From Gammaproteobacteria bacterium (GTDB lineage Bacteria > Pseudomonadota > Gammaproteobacteria > HyVt-429), in assembly GCA_013152415.1 (NCBI GenBank), contig JAADGI010000029.1, positions 83,741 through 147,740 of the forward strand: a DNA stretch of 64,000 nucleotides, read 5' to 3'. Positions 19,296-29,674 of the stretch are shown here, one piece after another. The notes beneath the pieces are model-generated. The model saw nothing but the letters and a program-made list of their open reading frames with translations, made no database searches and had not been told where the DNA came from. The position numbers and the translations under genes are program-made. How positions within the stretch are numbered: position 1 is the stretch's first letter; each line of letters starts with the position of its first letter.

Positions 19296-20498
19296 TTAAC
19301 GGGGCGACGGTATCACGTTGTTGGACCGCAAGCTGACTCGCAATACGATATACCCAAAAACACCTGAAGCCAGAGAGCCTATGATAATGCCCAAACGTTC
19401 ATCAAATAACCGGTAAACGCCTGACTCTTCAAAAGCCAGTGAACCTATAAAAAGACTCATTGTAAAACCTATGCCACAAAGAACTGCGGTGCCATACAAA
19501 GAACCCCAGGATATACCATCCGGTAACTTGGTTAAATTTAACTTAATAGCCACCCAACAGATACCAAAAATACCGATTTGCTTGCCGACAAACAGACCGA
19601 GCGCAATGCCCAAGGGAACACTGTGAAGTATATGTTCAGCACCCACCCCCGTAAAGTTAATACCTGCATTCGCAAACGCAAAGATAGGGAGAACAAAAAA
19701 CGCTACCGCAAAATGCAAATCATGCTCTAAACTTTTTAATGGAGAATACTGACTGTTTGTTTTTGATTTTATTGGAATAAACATGGCCAAAATAACACCG
19801 GCCAATGTTGCATGTACCCCAGACTTCAACATGGCTACCCACATTATAAGACCAACCAGCAAATACAGACTTTTTGATTCGGTATTTCGCTTGTTCAATA
19901 AAGTGAGAATCAAGACACAACATGAAACAACGATAAGTGCGGTTAGAGAAATCTTTGCTGTGTAGAAAACAGCAATGATTATAATTGCACCAATGTCGTC
20001 AAATATTGCCAATGAGGTAAGAAATATCTTGATAGTGGTCGGCACTCTGGAACCCAGCAAGGACAACACACCCAGCGCAAAAGCAATATCAGTTGCTGCT
20101 GGGATAGCCCAACCTGCTATTGCTGCAGGGTCATCAGCATTAAAATAAAGATAAATTAACGCCGGAGCTACCATGCCGCCAATTGCACCCACACCGGGCA
20201 AGATAATATTTCGTTTATCCGAAAGCTCGCCTTCAATAAGCTCCCTTTTCAACTCCAGACCAACGAGAAAAAAAAACACAGCCATTAATCCGTCGTTAAT
20301 CCAGAGCAATAATGGCTTCGATAGCCCTAAAGCACCTACCCGAATTTCTACGGGTGTATCAAGAAACAATGAATAGTACGTTTGCAAAGGTGTGTTTGCG
20401 AACACAAGAGCAAGCGCAGTGGCGAACATAAGGATTATGCCGCTCGCAGATTCAAGCTTAAAAAAACTTGTTATAAATGACTCTTGAGTGTTATTCAT
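19296..20498 (-). CDS. nhaA: Na+/H+ antiporter NhaA
   Basis: NhaA expels sodium in exchange for protons across the inner membrane, important for salt and pH tolerance. The 400-residue protein has about 11-12 hydrophobic helices. The LLWINDGLMAVFFFLVGLE motif is near residue 65-83, and the adjacent catalytic aspartates lie in the PAATDIAFALGVLSLLG region. The C-terminal GIGFTMSLFIGSLAF is also typical. It is a lone minus-strand gene, somewhat more AT-rich than its neighbours. Confidence 0.96.
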   Translation of the reverse strand: MNNTQESFITSFFKLESASGIILMFATALALVFANTPLQTYYSLFLDTPVEIRVGALGLSKPLLLWINDGLMAVFFFLVGLELKRELIEGELSDKRNIILPGVGAIGGMVAPALIYLYFNADDPAAIAGWAIPAATDIAFALGVLSLLGSRVPTTIKIFLTSLAIFDDIGAIIIIAVFYTAKISLTALIVVSCCVLILTLLNKRNTESKSLYLLVGLIMWVAMLKSGVHATLAGVILAMFIPIKSKTNSQYSPLKSLEHDLHFAVAFFVLPIFAFANAGINFTGVGAEHILHSVPLGIALGLFVGKQIGIFGICWVAIKLNLTKLPDGISWGSLYGTAVLCGIGFTMSLFIGSLAFEESGVYRLFDERLGIIIGSLASGVFGYIVLRVSLRSNNVIPSPR

Positions 20499-20616
20499 AA
20501 CTTAAACCCAATCATTGTATAATCGTTCCCTGCAAATGTGTTGCTGGATCACACTATGGGTGAAGTCCATTAATATCGCTACTAATGCCATGGGTTGACA
20601 CAATTGTCAGGGTAAT

Positions 20617-21750
20617 TTACCCCGCCAATCCATCGACAAACTTTTTAAATTTATCCGACCATGACCGAGCACGGGGACTGTGCCGTGATCCGCCTTCGGC
20701 GACCAGACCTTCGAACTCCTGGAGCAATTCTTTTTGGCGTTTGTTCAGATTCACTGGAGTCTCAGCACTGAGACGGCAATACAGATCTCCCACATGACCG
20801 CTACGCACATTGCGTACACCCTTGGCACGCAGGCGAAACATTTTCTCAGTTTGGGTTTCCGCTGGAATCTTGAGTTTAGCACGCCCCCCTAAAGTGGGTA
20901 CTTCCAACTCACCCCCCAATGACAGCGTGACAAAACTCACCGGCATCTCACAATACAAATCGTCTTCTTTACGTTTAAAAATAGGGTGGGGGCGTATGTG
21001 TACCTGTACATAGAGGTCACCCGGTGAAGAGCCTGGCTCCCCCAATTCACCTTCACCGGCAAGACGAATCTGGTCACCCGTATCCACACCTGCAGGGACT
21101 TTTACCGACAGGGTTTTGGTGTGTTTTACCCGGCCACTACCACGACATCCGGGGCAAGGACTACTGATAATGTTGCCACGACCATGGCAGGACGGGCAAG
21201 TTTGTTGAATCGAAAAAAACCCTTGTTGCATACGTACCTGGCCTTGCCCCCCACAGGTACTACAGGCCGATGGTTTAGATCCCTTTTTTGCCCCCGACCC
21301 GCCACAATCATCACAGGTCACTTGGTTGGGAACACGAATACGCACCTCAATACCGGCCACTGCTTCTTCCAGGTCCAGATCCAGGTTATAACGCAAATCA
21401 GCACCGCGGACCCGTTGCGAACCACCACGACCACCACCAAAGATGTCGCCAAAGATGTCACCGAACACATCCCCAAAACCGGCACCGGCCCCAGGATGAA
21501 CTCCCGCACCCCCCCCCATAGAGGAGTCCACGCCAGCATGACCAAATTGATCATAGGCAGCACGCTTTTGAGCATCACTCAAAATATCATAGGCCTCTTT
21601 GGCCTCTTTGAAGCTGGCCTCGGACTTATCATCACCCGGATTACGATCCGGATGGTGCTTCATGGCCAAACGGCGATAGGCCTTTTTGATCTCTGCCTCG
21701 GAGGCATTATGCTGTACTCCGAGAACTTCATAAAAATCCTTCTTCGACAT
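20617..21750 (-). CDS. dnaJ: Chaperone DnaJ
   Basis: DnaJ delivers substrates to DnaK and stimulates its ATPase. I start at the ATG at 21750 ([12 protein letters not shown]), giving 377 residues; a longer frame upstream has no homology. The J domain (1-70) has the HPD motif in [10 protein letters not shown] and is followed by a Gly-rich linker. The zinc region has [30 protein letters not shown] and [10 protein letters not shown] repeats, and C-terminal substrate domains follow. It follows dnaK by 210 bases in the heat-shock cluster. Confidence 0.97.
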   Translation of the reverse strand: MSKKDFYEVLGVQHNASEAEIKKAYRRLAMKHHPDRNPGDDKSEASFKEAKEAYDILSDAQKRAAYDQFGHAGVDSSMGGGAGVHPGAGAGFGDVFGDIFGDIFGGGRGGSQRVRGADLRYNLDLDLEEAVAGIEVRIRVPNQVTCDDCGGSGAKKGSKPSACSTCGGQGQVRMQQGFFSIQQTCPSCHGRGNIISSPCPGCRGSGRVKHTKTLSVKVPAGVDTGDQIRLAGEGELGEPGSSPGDLYVQVHIRPHPIFKRKEDDLYCEMPVSFVTLSLGGELEVPTLGGRAKLKIPAETQTEKMFRLRAKGVRNVRSGHVGDLYCRLSAETPVNLNKRQKELLQEFEGLVAEGGSRHSPRARSWSDKFKKFVDGLAG

Positions 21751-21960
21751 ATTTAAACCCGCTAAATCATCAATAGCTTTATTATCAACTTCTTTTGCCG
21801 CACAAGACCCGTCATACCGCTGTCCAGGTGCTTCGCTGGTACCGCAAAATACACACACATAAAGGCCGCCAGGCCACCCCCTTCGCTTCGACACCTTGCC
21901 GGGCAAATGAGAGCAACTTGACGACCCCTTGTGACACGCCTGCCTAAGGCGTCACCATAC

Positions 21961-23904
21961 CTATTCCTTTTTTTCGTCGACTTCCTCGAACTCGGCATCA
22001 ACAACGGTTTCCGGGTTGCCAGCGTCGGTATCTGCACCCGCTGTAGCCACCTCTTCAGCCGCACCACTGGCACTAGCCTGGTCTTTGGTCTGGGCATACA
22101 TCTGCTCGGCCAACTTGTGGCTGGCCTGGGCCAAGGCCTCTGTTTTGCCCTTAACAGCATCCAGATCACCGTCTTTCAACACCTCTTCAAGATCCTTGAT
22201 AGCCGCCTCGATCGTCTCCTTTTCACCCGCATCCAGCTTATCACCCATCTCTTCAATGGACTTGCGAACACTGTGGATCATGGCGTCACCCTGATTGCGG
22301 GCCTCCACCAACTCGCGGGTCTTACGATCTTCATCTGCATGGGCCTCGGCATCTTTAACCATTTGATCGATTTCATCGTCGGACAGACCCGAACTACCAC
22401 TGATTTCGATACGATTTTCTTTGCCGGTGGCCTTATCCTTTGCCGACACATGCAAAATACCATTGGCATCAATGTCAAAGCTGACCTCGACCTGGGGCAC
22501 CCCACGGGGGGCCGGTGGAATATCGGTCAGATCAAAGCGGCCCAGTGATTTATTACCGCTGACCACTTCCCGTTCGCCCTGCAGGACATGTACCGTTACC
22601 GCCGTCTGGTTATCATCGGCGGTAGAAAACACCTGGGATGCCTTGGTCGGCACGGTGGTGTTCTTTTCGATAAGCTTGGTCATCACCCCACCCAGGGTTT
22701 CGATCCCCAGGGACAGAGGGGTCACATCAAGCAACAATACGTCTTTAACTTCACCACCGAGCACACCCCCTTGGATAGCAGCACCCACGGCCACTGCCTC
22801 ATCTGGGTTGATGTCTTTACGGGGCTCCTTGCCAAAAATATCTTCTACCACTTTTTGGACCAAGGGCATGCGCGTCTGGCCGCCGACAATGATCACATCA
22901 TCGATATCACCGGCAGACAGGCCTGCATCCTTTAGCGCAACCTTGCAGGGCTGCACCGTACGCTTAACCAACTCTTCTACCAAAGATTCGAGCTTGGCCC
23001 GTGTCAGCTTGATACTGAGGTGTTTGGGGCCACTGGCATCGGCAGTGATATAAGGCAGATTAACGTCGGTCTGCTGGCTGGAAGACAATTCAATTTTGGC
23101 CTTCTCGGCAGCTTCCTTGAGCCGCTGCAGGGCCAGAGGATCGTTGTGCAGATCCACACCGTTGTCTTTTTTGAACTCATCGGCCAGGTAATCCATCACC
23201 CGGGTATCAAAATCCTCACCGCCCAGGAAGGTGTCACCATTAGTGGACAACACCTCAAACTGGTGTTCACCGTCAAGCTCGGCAATCTCGATGATGGAGA
23301 TATCGAAGGTACCACCGCCCAGGTCATACACTGCCAACTTGCGATCACCCTGTTTCTTGTCCATACCAAAGGCCAGAGCTGCGGCAGTAGGCTCATTGAT
23401 AATACGCTTGACGTCGAGCCCGGCAATACGTCCGGCGTCTTTAGTCGCCTGACGCTGGGAATCATTAAAATAGGCCGGCACGGTAATGACCGCCTCCTTG
23501 ACCTCTTCACCGAGATAGTCCTCAGCGGTTTTCTTCATCTTCTGCAACACCCGTGCGGAAATCTCCGGTGCAGCAATATGCTTGTCGTTGATGTCAATCC
23601 AGGCATCACCGTTTTTGGCCTTAACAATCTTGTAAGGCATCAACTTGATGTCCCGTTGCACCACGTCCTCTTCAAAGCGGCGCCCGATTAAACGCTTGGC
23701 CGCAAATACGGTGTGGTGTGGATTAGTCACCGCCTGACGTTTGGCGGCCTGACCCACCAGGACCTCATTGTCCTCGGTAAACGCCACAGTCGACGGCGTG
23801 GTGCGGTCGCCCTCACTATTTTCGATAACACGGGGCTTACCCCCCTCCATTACCGCGACGCAGGAGTTGGTAGTTCCCAAATCTATGCCGATGATCTTAG
23901 CCAT
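21961..23904 (-). CDS. dnaK: Molecular chaperone DnaK (Hsp70)
   Basis: The 647-residue protein has the ATPase domain ([16 protein letters not shown] near residue 6; [13 protein letters not shown] near 193; [12 protein letters not shown] near 335), the hydrophobic linker [15 protein letters not shown], the substrate domain and the helical lid. It ends with an acidic tail ([10 protein letters not shown]). The ATG at 23904 is preferred over the adjacent GTG because GAGGAA is well spaced before it. A sigma-32 promoter lies just upstream, at the end of grpE. Confidence 0.98.
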   Translation of the reverse strand: MAKIIGIDLGTTNSCVAVMEGGKPRVIENSEGDRTTPSTVAFTEDNEVLVGQAAKRQAVTNPHHTVFAAKRLIGRRFEEDVVQRDIKLMPYKIVKAKNGDAWIDINDKHIAAPEISARVLQKMKKTAEDYLGEEVKEAVITVPAYFNDSQRQATKDAGRIAGLDVKRIINEPTAAALAFGMDKKQGDRKLAVYDLGGGTFDISIIEIAELDGEHQFEVLSTNGDTFLGGEDFDTRVMDYLADEFKKDNGVDLHNDPLALQRLKEAAEKAKIELSSSQQTDVNLPYITADASGPKHLSIKLTRAKLESLVEELVKRTVQPCKVALKDAGLSAGDIDDVIIVGGQTRMPLVQKVVEDIFGKEPRKDINPDEAVAVGAAIQGGVLGGEVKDVLLLDVTPLSLGIETLGGVMTKLIEKNTTVPTKASQVFSTADDNQTAVTVHVLQGEREVVSGNKSLGRFDLTDIPPAPRGVPQVEVSFDIDANGILHVSAKDKATGKENRIEISGSSGLSDDEIDQMVKDAEAHADEDRKTRELVEARNQGDAMIHSVRKSIEEMGDKLDAGEKETIEAAIKDLEEVLKDGDLDAVKGKTEALAQASHKLAEQMYAQTKDQASASGAAEEVATAGADTDAGNPETVVDAEFEEVDEKKE

Positions 23905-24054
23905 CACTATTTCCTCATTAATTTAGTTCAATCGTATTTAATAAATGCTGGTACCCAGCACCAACAAGCCAGGGAACTCTGATCGTCAAGGCTCCCTCAA
24001 ACCTAAATGTCAGCATTCTGAATCTCCGTTTGAAAGGCTGACCCCTTGTGTTAA

Positions 24055-24086
24055 AAATATGGGGCTTTGGCGAACCAATTCAAGCG
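24055..24086 (-). promoter_or_regulatory. Sigma-32 heat-shock promoter for dnaK
   Basis: Read on the minus strand, CGCTTGAA (24079-24086) is followed after 14 bases by CCCCATATTT (24055-24064). This matches the sigma-32 consensus CTTGAA-N13/15-CCCCATNT in all specified positions. The -35 element overlaps the grpE stop codon, and the start of dnaK is about 150 bases downstream. Confidence 0.8.
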
Positions 24087-24691
24087 CTGCCCGCGTCCTC
24101 ATCTTCCTGGGGTTTTGCATCCGCCTGGGCCTTGGCCACAAACACCATGGCAGGTCGCAGCAGGCGTTCGTTAAGCGAATAGCCCTTTTGCACGACGCTG
24201 AGCACATGGTTAGGTGCCACCTCGTCAGATTCCTGCATACTCATGGCCTGATGACATTCGGGATCAAATTTATCCCCGGCCTGGGGATTGATCTCCTGCA
24301 GAGAAAACTTCTCAAAAATCGTACCCAAAAGCTTGAGGGTAAGGTCCACCCCCTCAAACATTTTTTCCACTGCGACATTGTTGTCGTGCGCCAGGTCCAC
24401 CGCCTTGGCCAGTTCCAGACTGTCTTTGACCGCGAGCACCTCGACGGCGAAACGCTCAATGGCATACTTATGGGCATTGGCCACATCAATCTCGGCACGA
24501 CGGCGGGCATTCTCGATTTCGGCCTTGGCACGGATAAACCGATCCTCGGCTTCACTGAGTTGGCCCTGTAGCGTCTCTATGTCCGCGACGTCTTGTACCG
24601 CAGTTTCGACACCTTTCCCAGAGGCTTCGTCGGTATCCGAGGGGCTGACCTGGTCAGTGTTTTCGTCCACCTGCTTGTGTTCCTTATTCAT
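24080..24691 (-). CDS. grpE: Nucleotide exchange factor GrpE
   Basis: GrpE releases ADP from DnaK. The 203-residue protein has an acidic, coiled-coil N-terminal half and the conserved RIRAKAEIENARRR-type segment (here RFIRAKAEIENARRRAE). A beta-rich C-terminal domain contains NPQAGDKFDPECHQAMS and VVQKGYSLNERLLRPAMV. It lies between hrcA and dnaK on the minus strand and has its own sigma-32 promoter. Confidence 0.95.
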   Translation of the reverse strand: MNKEHKQVDENTDQVSPSDTDEASGKGVETAVQDVADIETLQGQLSEAEDRFIRAKAEIENARRRAEIDVANAHKYAIERFAVEVLAVKDSLELAKAVDLAHDNNVAVEKMFEGVDLTLKLLGTIFEKFSLQEINPQAGDKFDPECHQAMSMQESDEVAPNHVLSVVQKGYSLNERLLRPAMVFVAKAQADAKPQEDEDAGSA

Positions 24692-24785
24692 AACTCACAC
24701 TCATTTACAAAAAATCCTGCTTATTCAAAAGGTTCTGCGATCTTCGGCAAGACACACCAAAAGACCGGTTATCACACAGCAAGCT

Positions 24786-24817
24786 TAAGTGGGGCCAAAC
24801 GACCCAGTTTCAAGGGG
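24786..24817 (-). promoter_or_regulatory. Sigma-32 heat-shock promoter for grpE
   Basis: On the minus strand CCCCTTGAAA (24808-24817) and CCCCACTTA (24786-24794) are separated by 13 bases. The -35 is exact for the sigma-32 CCCTTGAA consensus, and the -10 differs at one position (CCCCAC for CCCCAT). The site lies about 95 bases upstream of grpE and just downstream of the hrcA stop. Confidence 0.78.
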
Positions 24818-24829
24818 TTTTTAGGGTAA

Positions 24830-25855
24830 TTATGCGCGCAGGGCAGCACCCAGCAAGTGGGCAGTGATGTCTACCACCGGAATAACCTGTTCATAAGGCA
24901 TGCGAGTAGGGCCGACGACCCCCAGGGTCCCCACCACTTCCCCATCAATCTCATAGGGTGCAGTCACCACGGTACAGCCGCTGAGGGCATCATATCCCGA
25001 CTCCTGACCGATAAAAATCTGCACACCATCGGCCTTCATGCTGGTATCCAGCAGGTGCAACAAATCTTGCTTGGCCCGAAAGGCCTCAAACAGGTTGCGC
25101 AGGGTGGCAATATCGCTCAATTCAGGTACCGTGAACAGGTTCGACTCCCCCCGCACCAGCAGGTCATCTGGATTGCTCGCCTCGACAAGCATGTCACCGG
25201 CCATGGCCACTGCCATTTGCATAAGACGGTGCATCTCGTCACTGTCCGCCTTCAACTCCAGCAGCAAGGCCTGCTTGACCTTCTGCATGGACATGCCCGC
25301 AAACTGCGCATTGAAGTAATTAGCCGCCGCCACCAACTCGCTGGGGCCAATCTTTCGGTCAGAGGCAATGACCCGATTTTGCACTTGGCCATCATTGGTC
25401 ACCAAGATCGTCAATATCCTCCCCTCCCCCAAGGCCACAAACTCCAACTGTTTGAGGGTGACTTGTTGGCGACGGGGCAACATGACAATACCGGCGAACT
25501 GGGTCAACTCGCAGAGCAAATCCGAGGCCGAGGCCAGTAATTTCTGGGGATCGCCCTTAACCGGCAACTTGTCCCCCATCTCCTGAAGGGCACTTGCGTT
25601 CAATGACCGTATCTTAATCAAACTATCCACAAATACCCGATAACCCAGGGCAGTGGGCACACGGCCAGCAGAGGTATGAGGAGAAGTAATCAAACCCATG
25701 TCTTCCAGGTCGGCCATGACATTGCGCACCGACGCCGGACTCAACTCCAGGTGAGCCTCTTTGGCCAGGGTGCGTGAACCGACCGGCTGGCCGTCGTCGA
25801 TGTAACGTTTGATGAGCGCCTTCAGAAGAACTTCGGCGCGGCTGGTCAGTGCCAT
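24830..25855 (-). CDS. hrcA: Heat-inducible transcriptional repressor HrcA
   Basis: HrcA represses chaperone genes by binding the CIRCE inverted repeat. The 341-residue protein has the N-terminal winged helix (LLKALIKRYIDDGQPVGSRTLA; LSPASVRNVMADLEDMGLI near residue 33-51) and HTSAGRVPTALGYRVFVD. A GAF-like inserted region and the C-terminal GTLGVVGPTRMPYEQVIPVV end follow. No CIRCE copy is visible in this window, so its target, probably groESL, is elsewhere. It is transcribed divergently from nadK across a 154-base gap. Confidence 0.96.
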   Translation of the reverse strand: MALTSRAEVLLKALIKRYIDDGQPVGSRTLAKEAHLELSPASVRNVMADLEDMGLITSPHTSAGRVPTALGYRVFVDSLIKIRSLNASALQEMGDKLPVKGDPQKLLASASDLLCELTQFAGIVMLPRRQQVTLKQLEFVALGEGRILTILVTNDGQVQNRVIASDRKIGPSELVAAANYFNAQFAGMSMQKVKQALLLELKADSDEMHRLMQMAVAMAGDMLVEASNPDDLLVRGESNLFTVPELSDIATLRNLFEAFRAKQDLLHLLDTSMKADGVQIFIGQESGYDALSGCTVVTAPYEIDGEVVGTLGVVGPTRMPYEQVIPVVDITAHLLGAALRA

Positions 25856-26009
25856 GTTATACCTGTGAATGTTAAATTGACGCCCTCAGGATGGAGGACT
25901 ACCCCCCCAAGCTAGCAACGCACCCAAATTGTGTCAAGAATTCCACTTGGGACCATTGTCCTGGGTTCATGACGAATGGTAGGTTACGCCTTTCTGTAAG
26001 GGAGTTTAA

Positions 26010-26888
26010 ATGTCACAGCGTTTTCAGACCATCGGCCTGTTCGGAAAGTACAAGGATCAGAGCATTGGCGGTATTATCAATACCCTCACCGAGTTTCTAC
26101 GTGACCGGGGTCACCATGTGCTGTTGGTGGAAAGCACCGCTGCCCATATCAACAATCCCCTGGCCGAGACCCGCTCACTGGAAGACATAGGGGCAGAAAT
26201 CGATCTTGCCATTGTCGTTGGTGGGGACGGTACCATGCTCAATGTGGCCCGCGTCCTGGTCAGCCACAGGGTACCCCTGCTGGGAGTCAATTTAGGCCGA
26301 CTCGGTTTCCTTACTGACATCCCCGCCAATGAAATGACCGTAGCTCTGACCACCATACTCAACGGTGATTTTGAGATTGAAGAGCGCGACCTGCTCGATA
26401 CCGAGATCATGCGTGGCGGCAAAATTATCTACAGCTCCAATGCCTTTAACGACACCATCATCAGTAAAGCTGAATTATCACGCTTGATCGAATTTGAGAT
26501 CTATCTCGACGGTGAGTTTATCAACAGCATGCGTGCCGATGGTGTCATTGTGGCCACCCCCACCGGATCCACTGCCTATGCCCTCTCCGCAGGTGGCCCC
26601 ATCCTGAACCCGACCCTGTCGGCCATGGTCATCGTGCCGATTTGCCCCCATACCCTAAGCGATCGCCCCATCGTCGTCGGCAGTGACAGCGTGATTGAGG
26701 TGCTCATGACCAGCAATGGTCATCAGGCCGCACAAGTGACACTCGACGGACAATCCAATAGGGTCCTGAATGACAATGATCGAATCTATATCCGCCGTTC
26801 GGACACCCCCATACAACTGATACACCAGAGCAGTCGCAACCACTACGATGTCCTGCGGGCCAAACTGCACTGGGGTGCGAAACTTTAG
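26010..26888 (+). CDS. nadK: NAD kinase
   Basis: NadK phosphorylates NAD to NADP. The 292-residue protein has the GGDGTML motif near residue 71-77, GVNLGRLGFLTD near 92-103, and the MRADGVIVATPTGSTAYALSAGGPI block near 172-196. Length is normal. AAGGGAG lies well placed before the ATG. It is followed after 11 bases by recN, a common gammaproteobacterial pair. Confidence 0.97.
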   Translation: MSQRFQTIGLFGKYKDQSIGGIINTLTEFLRDRGHHVLLVESTAAHINNPLAETRSLEDIGAEIDLAIVVGGDGTMLNVARVLVSHRVPLLGVNLGRLGFLTDIPANEMTVALTTILNGDFEIEERDLLDTEIMRGGKIIYSSNAFNDTIISKAELSRLIEFEIYLDGEFINSMRADGVIVATPTGSTAYALSAGGPILNPTLSAMVIVPICPHTLSDRPIVVGSDSVIEVLMTSNGHQAAQVTLDGQSNRVLNDNDRIYIRRSDTPIQLIHQSSRNHYDVLRAKLHWGAKL

Positions 26889-26899
26889 AAATACTCATC

Positions 26900-28570
26900 A
26901 TGTTGAGCTCAATGTACATCAGAGACTTTGCCATCGTGCACAAACTGGCGTTGTCTCTGAACAAGGGCCTGACCGTACTCACCGGTGAGACCGGTGCCGG
27001 TAAGTCCATCATGATCGATGCCCTGGCGCTGCTGCTCGGCGAACGGGTGGACGGTGACGTCATCCGTTACGGCTGTGACCAGGCCGAAATATCGGCATCC
27101 TTTGACCTCGACCCCCACCAGGACCCCGGCCAATGGCTGATCAAACAAGATCTGTTTGATGATCAGGAGTGTGTACTGCGTCGTCTGATCTACCGTGACA
27201 AACCGACCAAGGGCTTTATCAATGGCCGCCCGGTACCCATGCAGATGCTGCGTGAGCTGGGTGAAAGCCTGGTGGACATTCACGGACAACACGAACACCA
27301 ATCGCTTTTAAAACGAGATATTCAACGCCGCACCCTGGATGACTATGCCGGTCACACCGAAGAGGTACAAGAGTTGGCAGCCACTTATGGCAAGCTGTCA
27401 TCACTGAAATCCAGGCTGGAGGCCTTGCAACGACAGTCTGCCGACCGTGAGGCCCGGATCGAATTATTGCGTTACCAGGTAGATGAACTGGATGCCCTGC
27501 AGTTGGAAGAAGGCGAACTGCCCAAGCTGGAGGAGGAGCATGACCGCTTGGCCCATGCCAGCGAATTGCTCGACGGCGTTCAAGGTATTGCCCAAACCCT
27601 AAGTGACAATGATGATGCCAATATTGCCCGGTTGCTCAGCCAATCCATGGTCACCCTGGAACCGCTTACCGACTATGACCCGGCCCTGGCAGAAGTCTCT
27701 GTATTGATCAACGAAGCCCATATCCGTGTTGACGAGGCCGTGGCCCAACTGCATCAATATCTCGATCGTCTGGAGCTGGACCCACAACGCCTGCAATGGC
27801 TCAATGACCGCCTGGCACTGATGCACGACCTGGCGCGCAAACACCAGGTCAAACCGGGTGAATTGGGTACGGTACTAAACAGCCAGCGGGTGGAACTCGC
27901 CGATATCGAAGATGCCGAAACCAGCCTGTCCAAATTGGAGCAAGACATTGGCGAGCTTAGTCGTATCTACTTCGACCTCGCCGCCACAATCCGGGAAAAA
28001 CGCCGACAGGCGGCGGCAAGCTTATCCACCAAGGTGACGAACAGCATGCAGGAGCTGGGTATGCCCGGCGGCCACTTTGAGGTCAGCATCACCGAACTGG
28101 AAAACGGACAAGGCACGGCCTACGGTACCGAACGCATCGAATTTATGGTCAGCGCCAACCCTGGTCAGCCGGCCAAGTCCCTGGCCAAGGTCGCCTCTGG
28201 GGGTGAATTATCACGTATCAGCCTGGCCCTACAGGTGGTCACCGCCCGTATAGGCCGCATACCGACCTTGATATTTGATGAAGTAGACGTAGGGATCGGT
28301 GGCCGGGTAGCGGAGATCGTCGGCCAGCAATTACGTGACCTGGGAGATCTTCGCCAGGTTTTATGCATCACCCATCTCGCCCAAGTGGCCGCCCAGGGCC
28401 ATACCCATTTACAGGTCAACAAGCAATCTGAGCCACAAGTGAATGTCACCATCGAAACCCTCAATCCACGCGAACGCATAGATGAAATCGCACGCATGAT
28501 CGGTGGCGTCACCATTAGCGACCAGACCCTGGCCCATGCCGAGGACATGCTGACGCGAGCGGCTGTTTAA
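26900..28570 (+). CDS. recN: DNA repair protein RecN
   Basis: RecN is an SMC-like ATPase that acts early in recombinational repair of double-strand breaks. The 556-residue protein has the N-terminal Walker A motif GETGAGKS at 29-36, a long central coiled coil (about 150-370) and VASGGELSRISLALQVV as ABC signature. The Walker B segment PTLIFDEVDVGIGG and the CITHLAQVAAQG segment follow. Length is normal. No LexA box was looked for beyond the short nadK gap. Confidence 0.97.
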   Translation: MLSSMYIRDFAIVHKLALSLNKGLTVLTGETGAGKSIMIDALALLLGERVDGDVIRYGCDQAEISASFDLDPHQDPGQWLIKQDLFDDQECVLRRLIYRDKPTKGFINGRPVPMQMLRELGESLVDIHGQHEHQSLLKRDIQRRTLDDYAGHTEEVQELAATYGKLSSLKSRLEALQRQSADREARIELLRYQVDELDALQLEEGELPKLEEEHDRLAHASELLDGVQGIAQTLSDNDDANIARLLSQSMVTLEPLTDYDPALAEVSVLINEAHIRVDEAVAQLHQYLDRLELDPQRLQWLNDRLALMHDLARKHQVKPGELGTVLNSQRVELADIEDAETSLSKLEQDIGELSRIYFDLAATIREKRRQAAASLSTKVTNSMQELGMPGGHFEVSITELENGQGTAYGTERIEFMVSANPGQPAKSLAKVASGGELSRISLALQVVTARIGRIPTLIFDEVDVGIGGRVAEIVGQQLRDLGDLRQVLCITHLAQVAAQGHTHLQVNKQSEPQVNVTIETLNPRERIDEIARMIGGVTISDQTLAHAEDMLTRAAV

Positions 28571-28590
28571 AAGACCTTAATCCCTTGTTC

Positions 28591-29025
28591 TCACTTGGAA
28601 CACTTGCCCTTGGTCTTCATGCCCTCACACATGCCATACATATAGAGGGAGTGGTCGTTAATCACAAAGCCCTCTGATGCCGCCACCTGGTGCTGGCGGT
28701 CCTCAATGGTCTTATCATAGAACTCAAATACCCGGCCACACTCCACACACACCATATGGTCATGGTGCCCGCCCTGGTTAAGCTCAAAGATTGCCCGGCC
28801 ACCCTCAAAATTGTGCCGTATCACGATTCCGGCGGCCTCAAACTGGGTCAACACCCGATAGACTGTGGCCAAACCAATCTCTTCCTCGGCCCCAAGTAAT
28901 TGCTTATAGACTTCTTCGGCGGTGAGGTGACGCTGGCCACTGGTCTCCAGAATGCTCAGAATCATAAGCCGTGGGTGGGTGGTTTTAAGCCCCGCCTTTT
29001 TAAGATTTACGTTCGAATCAGCCAT
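28591..29025 (-). CDS. fur: Ferric uptake regulator Fur
   Basis: Fur represses iron-acquisition genes when loaded with Fe(II). The 144-residue protein has the winged-helix part (LKKAGLKTTHPRLMILSIL; IGLATVYRVLTQFEAAGI near 51-68) and the metal-rich HHDHMVCVECGRVFEF segment near 87-102. A C-terminal second pair of cysteines lies in MCEGMKTKGKC. It is convergent with recN and divergent from bamE, a gene order often conserved in Gammaproteobacteria. Confidence 0.95.
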   Translation of the reverse strand: MADSNVNLKKAGLKTTHPRLMILSILETSGQRHLTAEEVYKQLLGAEEEIGLATVYRVLTQFEAAGIVIRHNFEGGRAIFELNQGGHHDHMVCVECGRVFEFYDKTIEDRQHQVAASEGFVINDHSLYMYGMCEGMKTKGKCSK

Positions 29026-29158
29026 ATCCAGCTATGTTTTGGACCTGCCGCACCCCAATGCTCCGGCCCCATAGCCGATCAAGCCCTGGCGGGTGTACGA
29101 AACAGGCCCGGTGGTTTATCATCCTCGCAGTTTAAACCACTAGCCCGTATACGCCCAA

Positions 29159-29632
29159 ATGCAAAAAGCCTTATTCGTTCTAGCATTAGCCACCACCACT
29201 CTACTCAGCGGTTGCTACTATAAGATGGACATCCAGCAGGGGAATATTCTCACCCCGGAGATGATCGAACAGCTCAAGCTGGGCATGACCAAACGGCAAA
29301 TACGCTACCTGCTTGGTACACCGCTGGTGCGAGACCCCTTCCACCAACAGCGTTGGGATTATGTCTACTCACTACGCAAAGGTGGCAAAAAGATCGTCAA
29401 AAAAAGCACCTTGTCTCTGCATTTCAGTGAGGATAGCCTGAGTCGCATTGACCACCACGGAAACAAACCCACCCAAGCCAGAGCCTCAAAAGAAACCGAT
29501 ACAAAGACCACTACCTTGACGGCAGAAGACACTATTGTGGTCAAGGGCAACGCCAAAGAAGTGGAGGCCGCCACCGGAAGAAAGGAAAAGGGAATCTTTG
29601 GCCGCACCTGGGATAAGATCAATCCGTTCTAG
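29159..29632 (+). CDS. bamE: Outer membrane protein assembly factor BamE (lipoprotein)
   Basis: BamE is a lipoprotein of the BAM complex that inserts beta-barrel proteins into the outer membrane. The 157-residue precursor has a signal peptide with lipobox LLSGC (C19), then the conserved GMTKRQIRYLLGTPLVRDPF and RWDYVYSLRKG segments. Unlike E. coli BamE (113 residues), it has a polar, charged C-terminal extension of about 50 residues rich in Thr, Lys and Glu. It is next to fur, as is usual. Confidence 0.92.
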   Translation: MQKALFVLALATTTLLSGCYYKMDIQQGNILTPEMIEQLKLGMTKRQIRYLLGTPLVRDPFHQQRWDYVYSLRKGGKKIVKKSTLSLHFSEDSLSRIDHHGNKPTQARASKETDTKTTTLTAEDTIVVKGNAKEVEAATGRKEKGIFGRTWDKINPF

Positions 29633-29674
29633 ATATGGATAAGCAGCCCAGGGTACCACAGGAAGATACGGGCG

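Noticed and set aside
22421..23691. Long plus-strand open frames opposite dnaK (over 200 codons)
   Set aside because: They are shadows of the dnaK gene, whose protein is fully conserved on the minus strand.
24692..26009. CIRCE element near hrcA
   Set aside because: No TTAGCACTC or GAGTGCTAA was found on either strand in the gaps.
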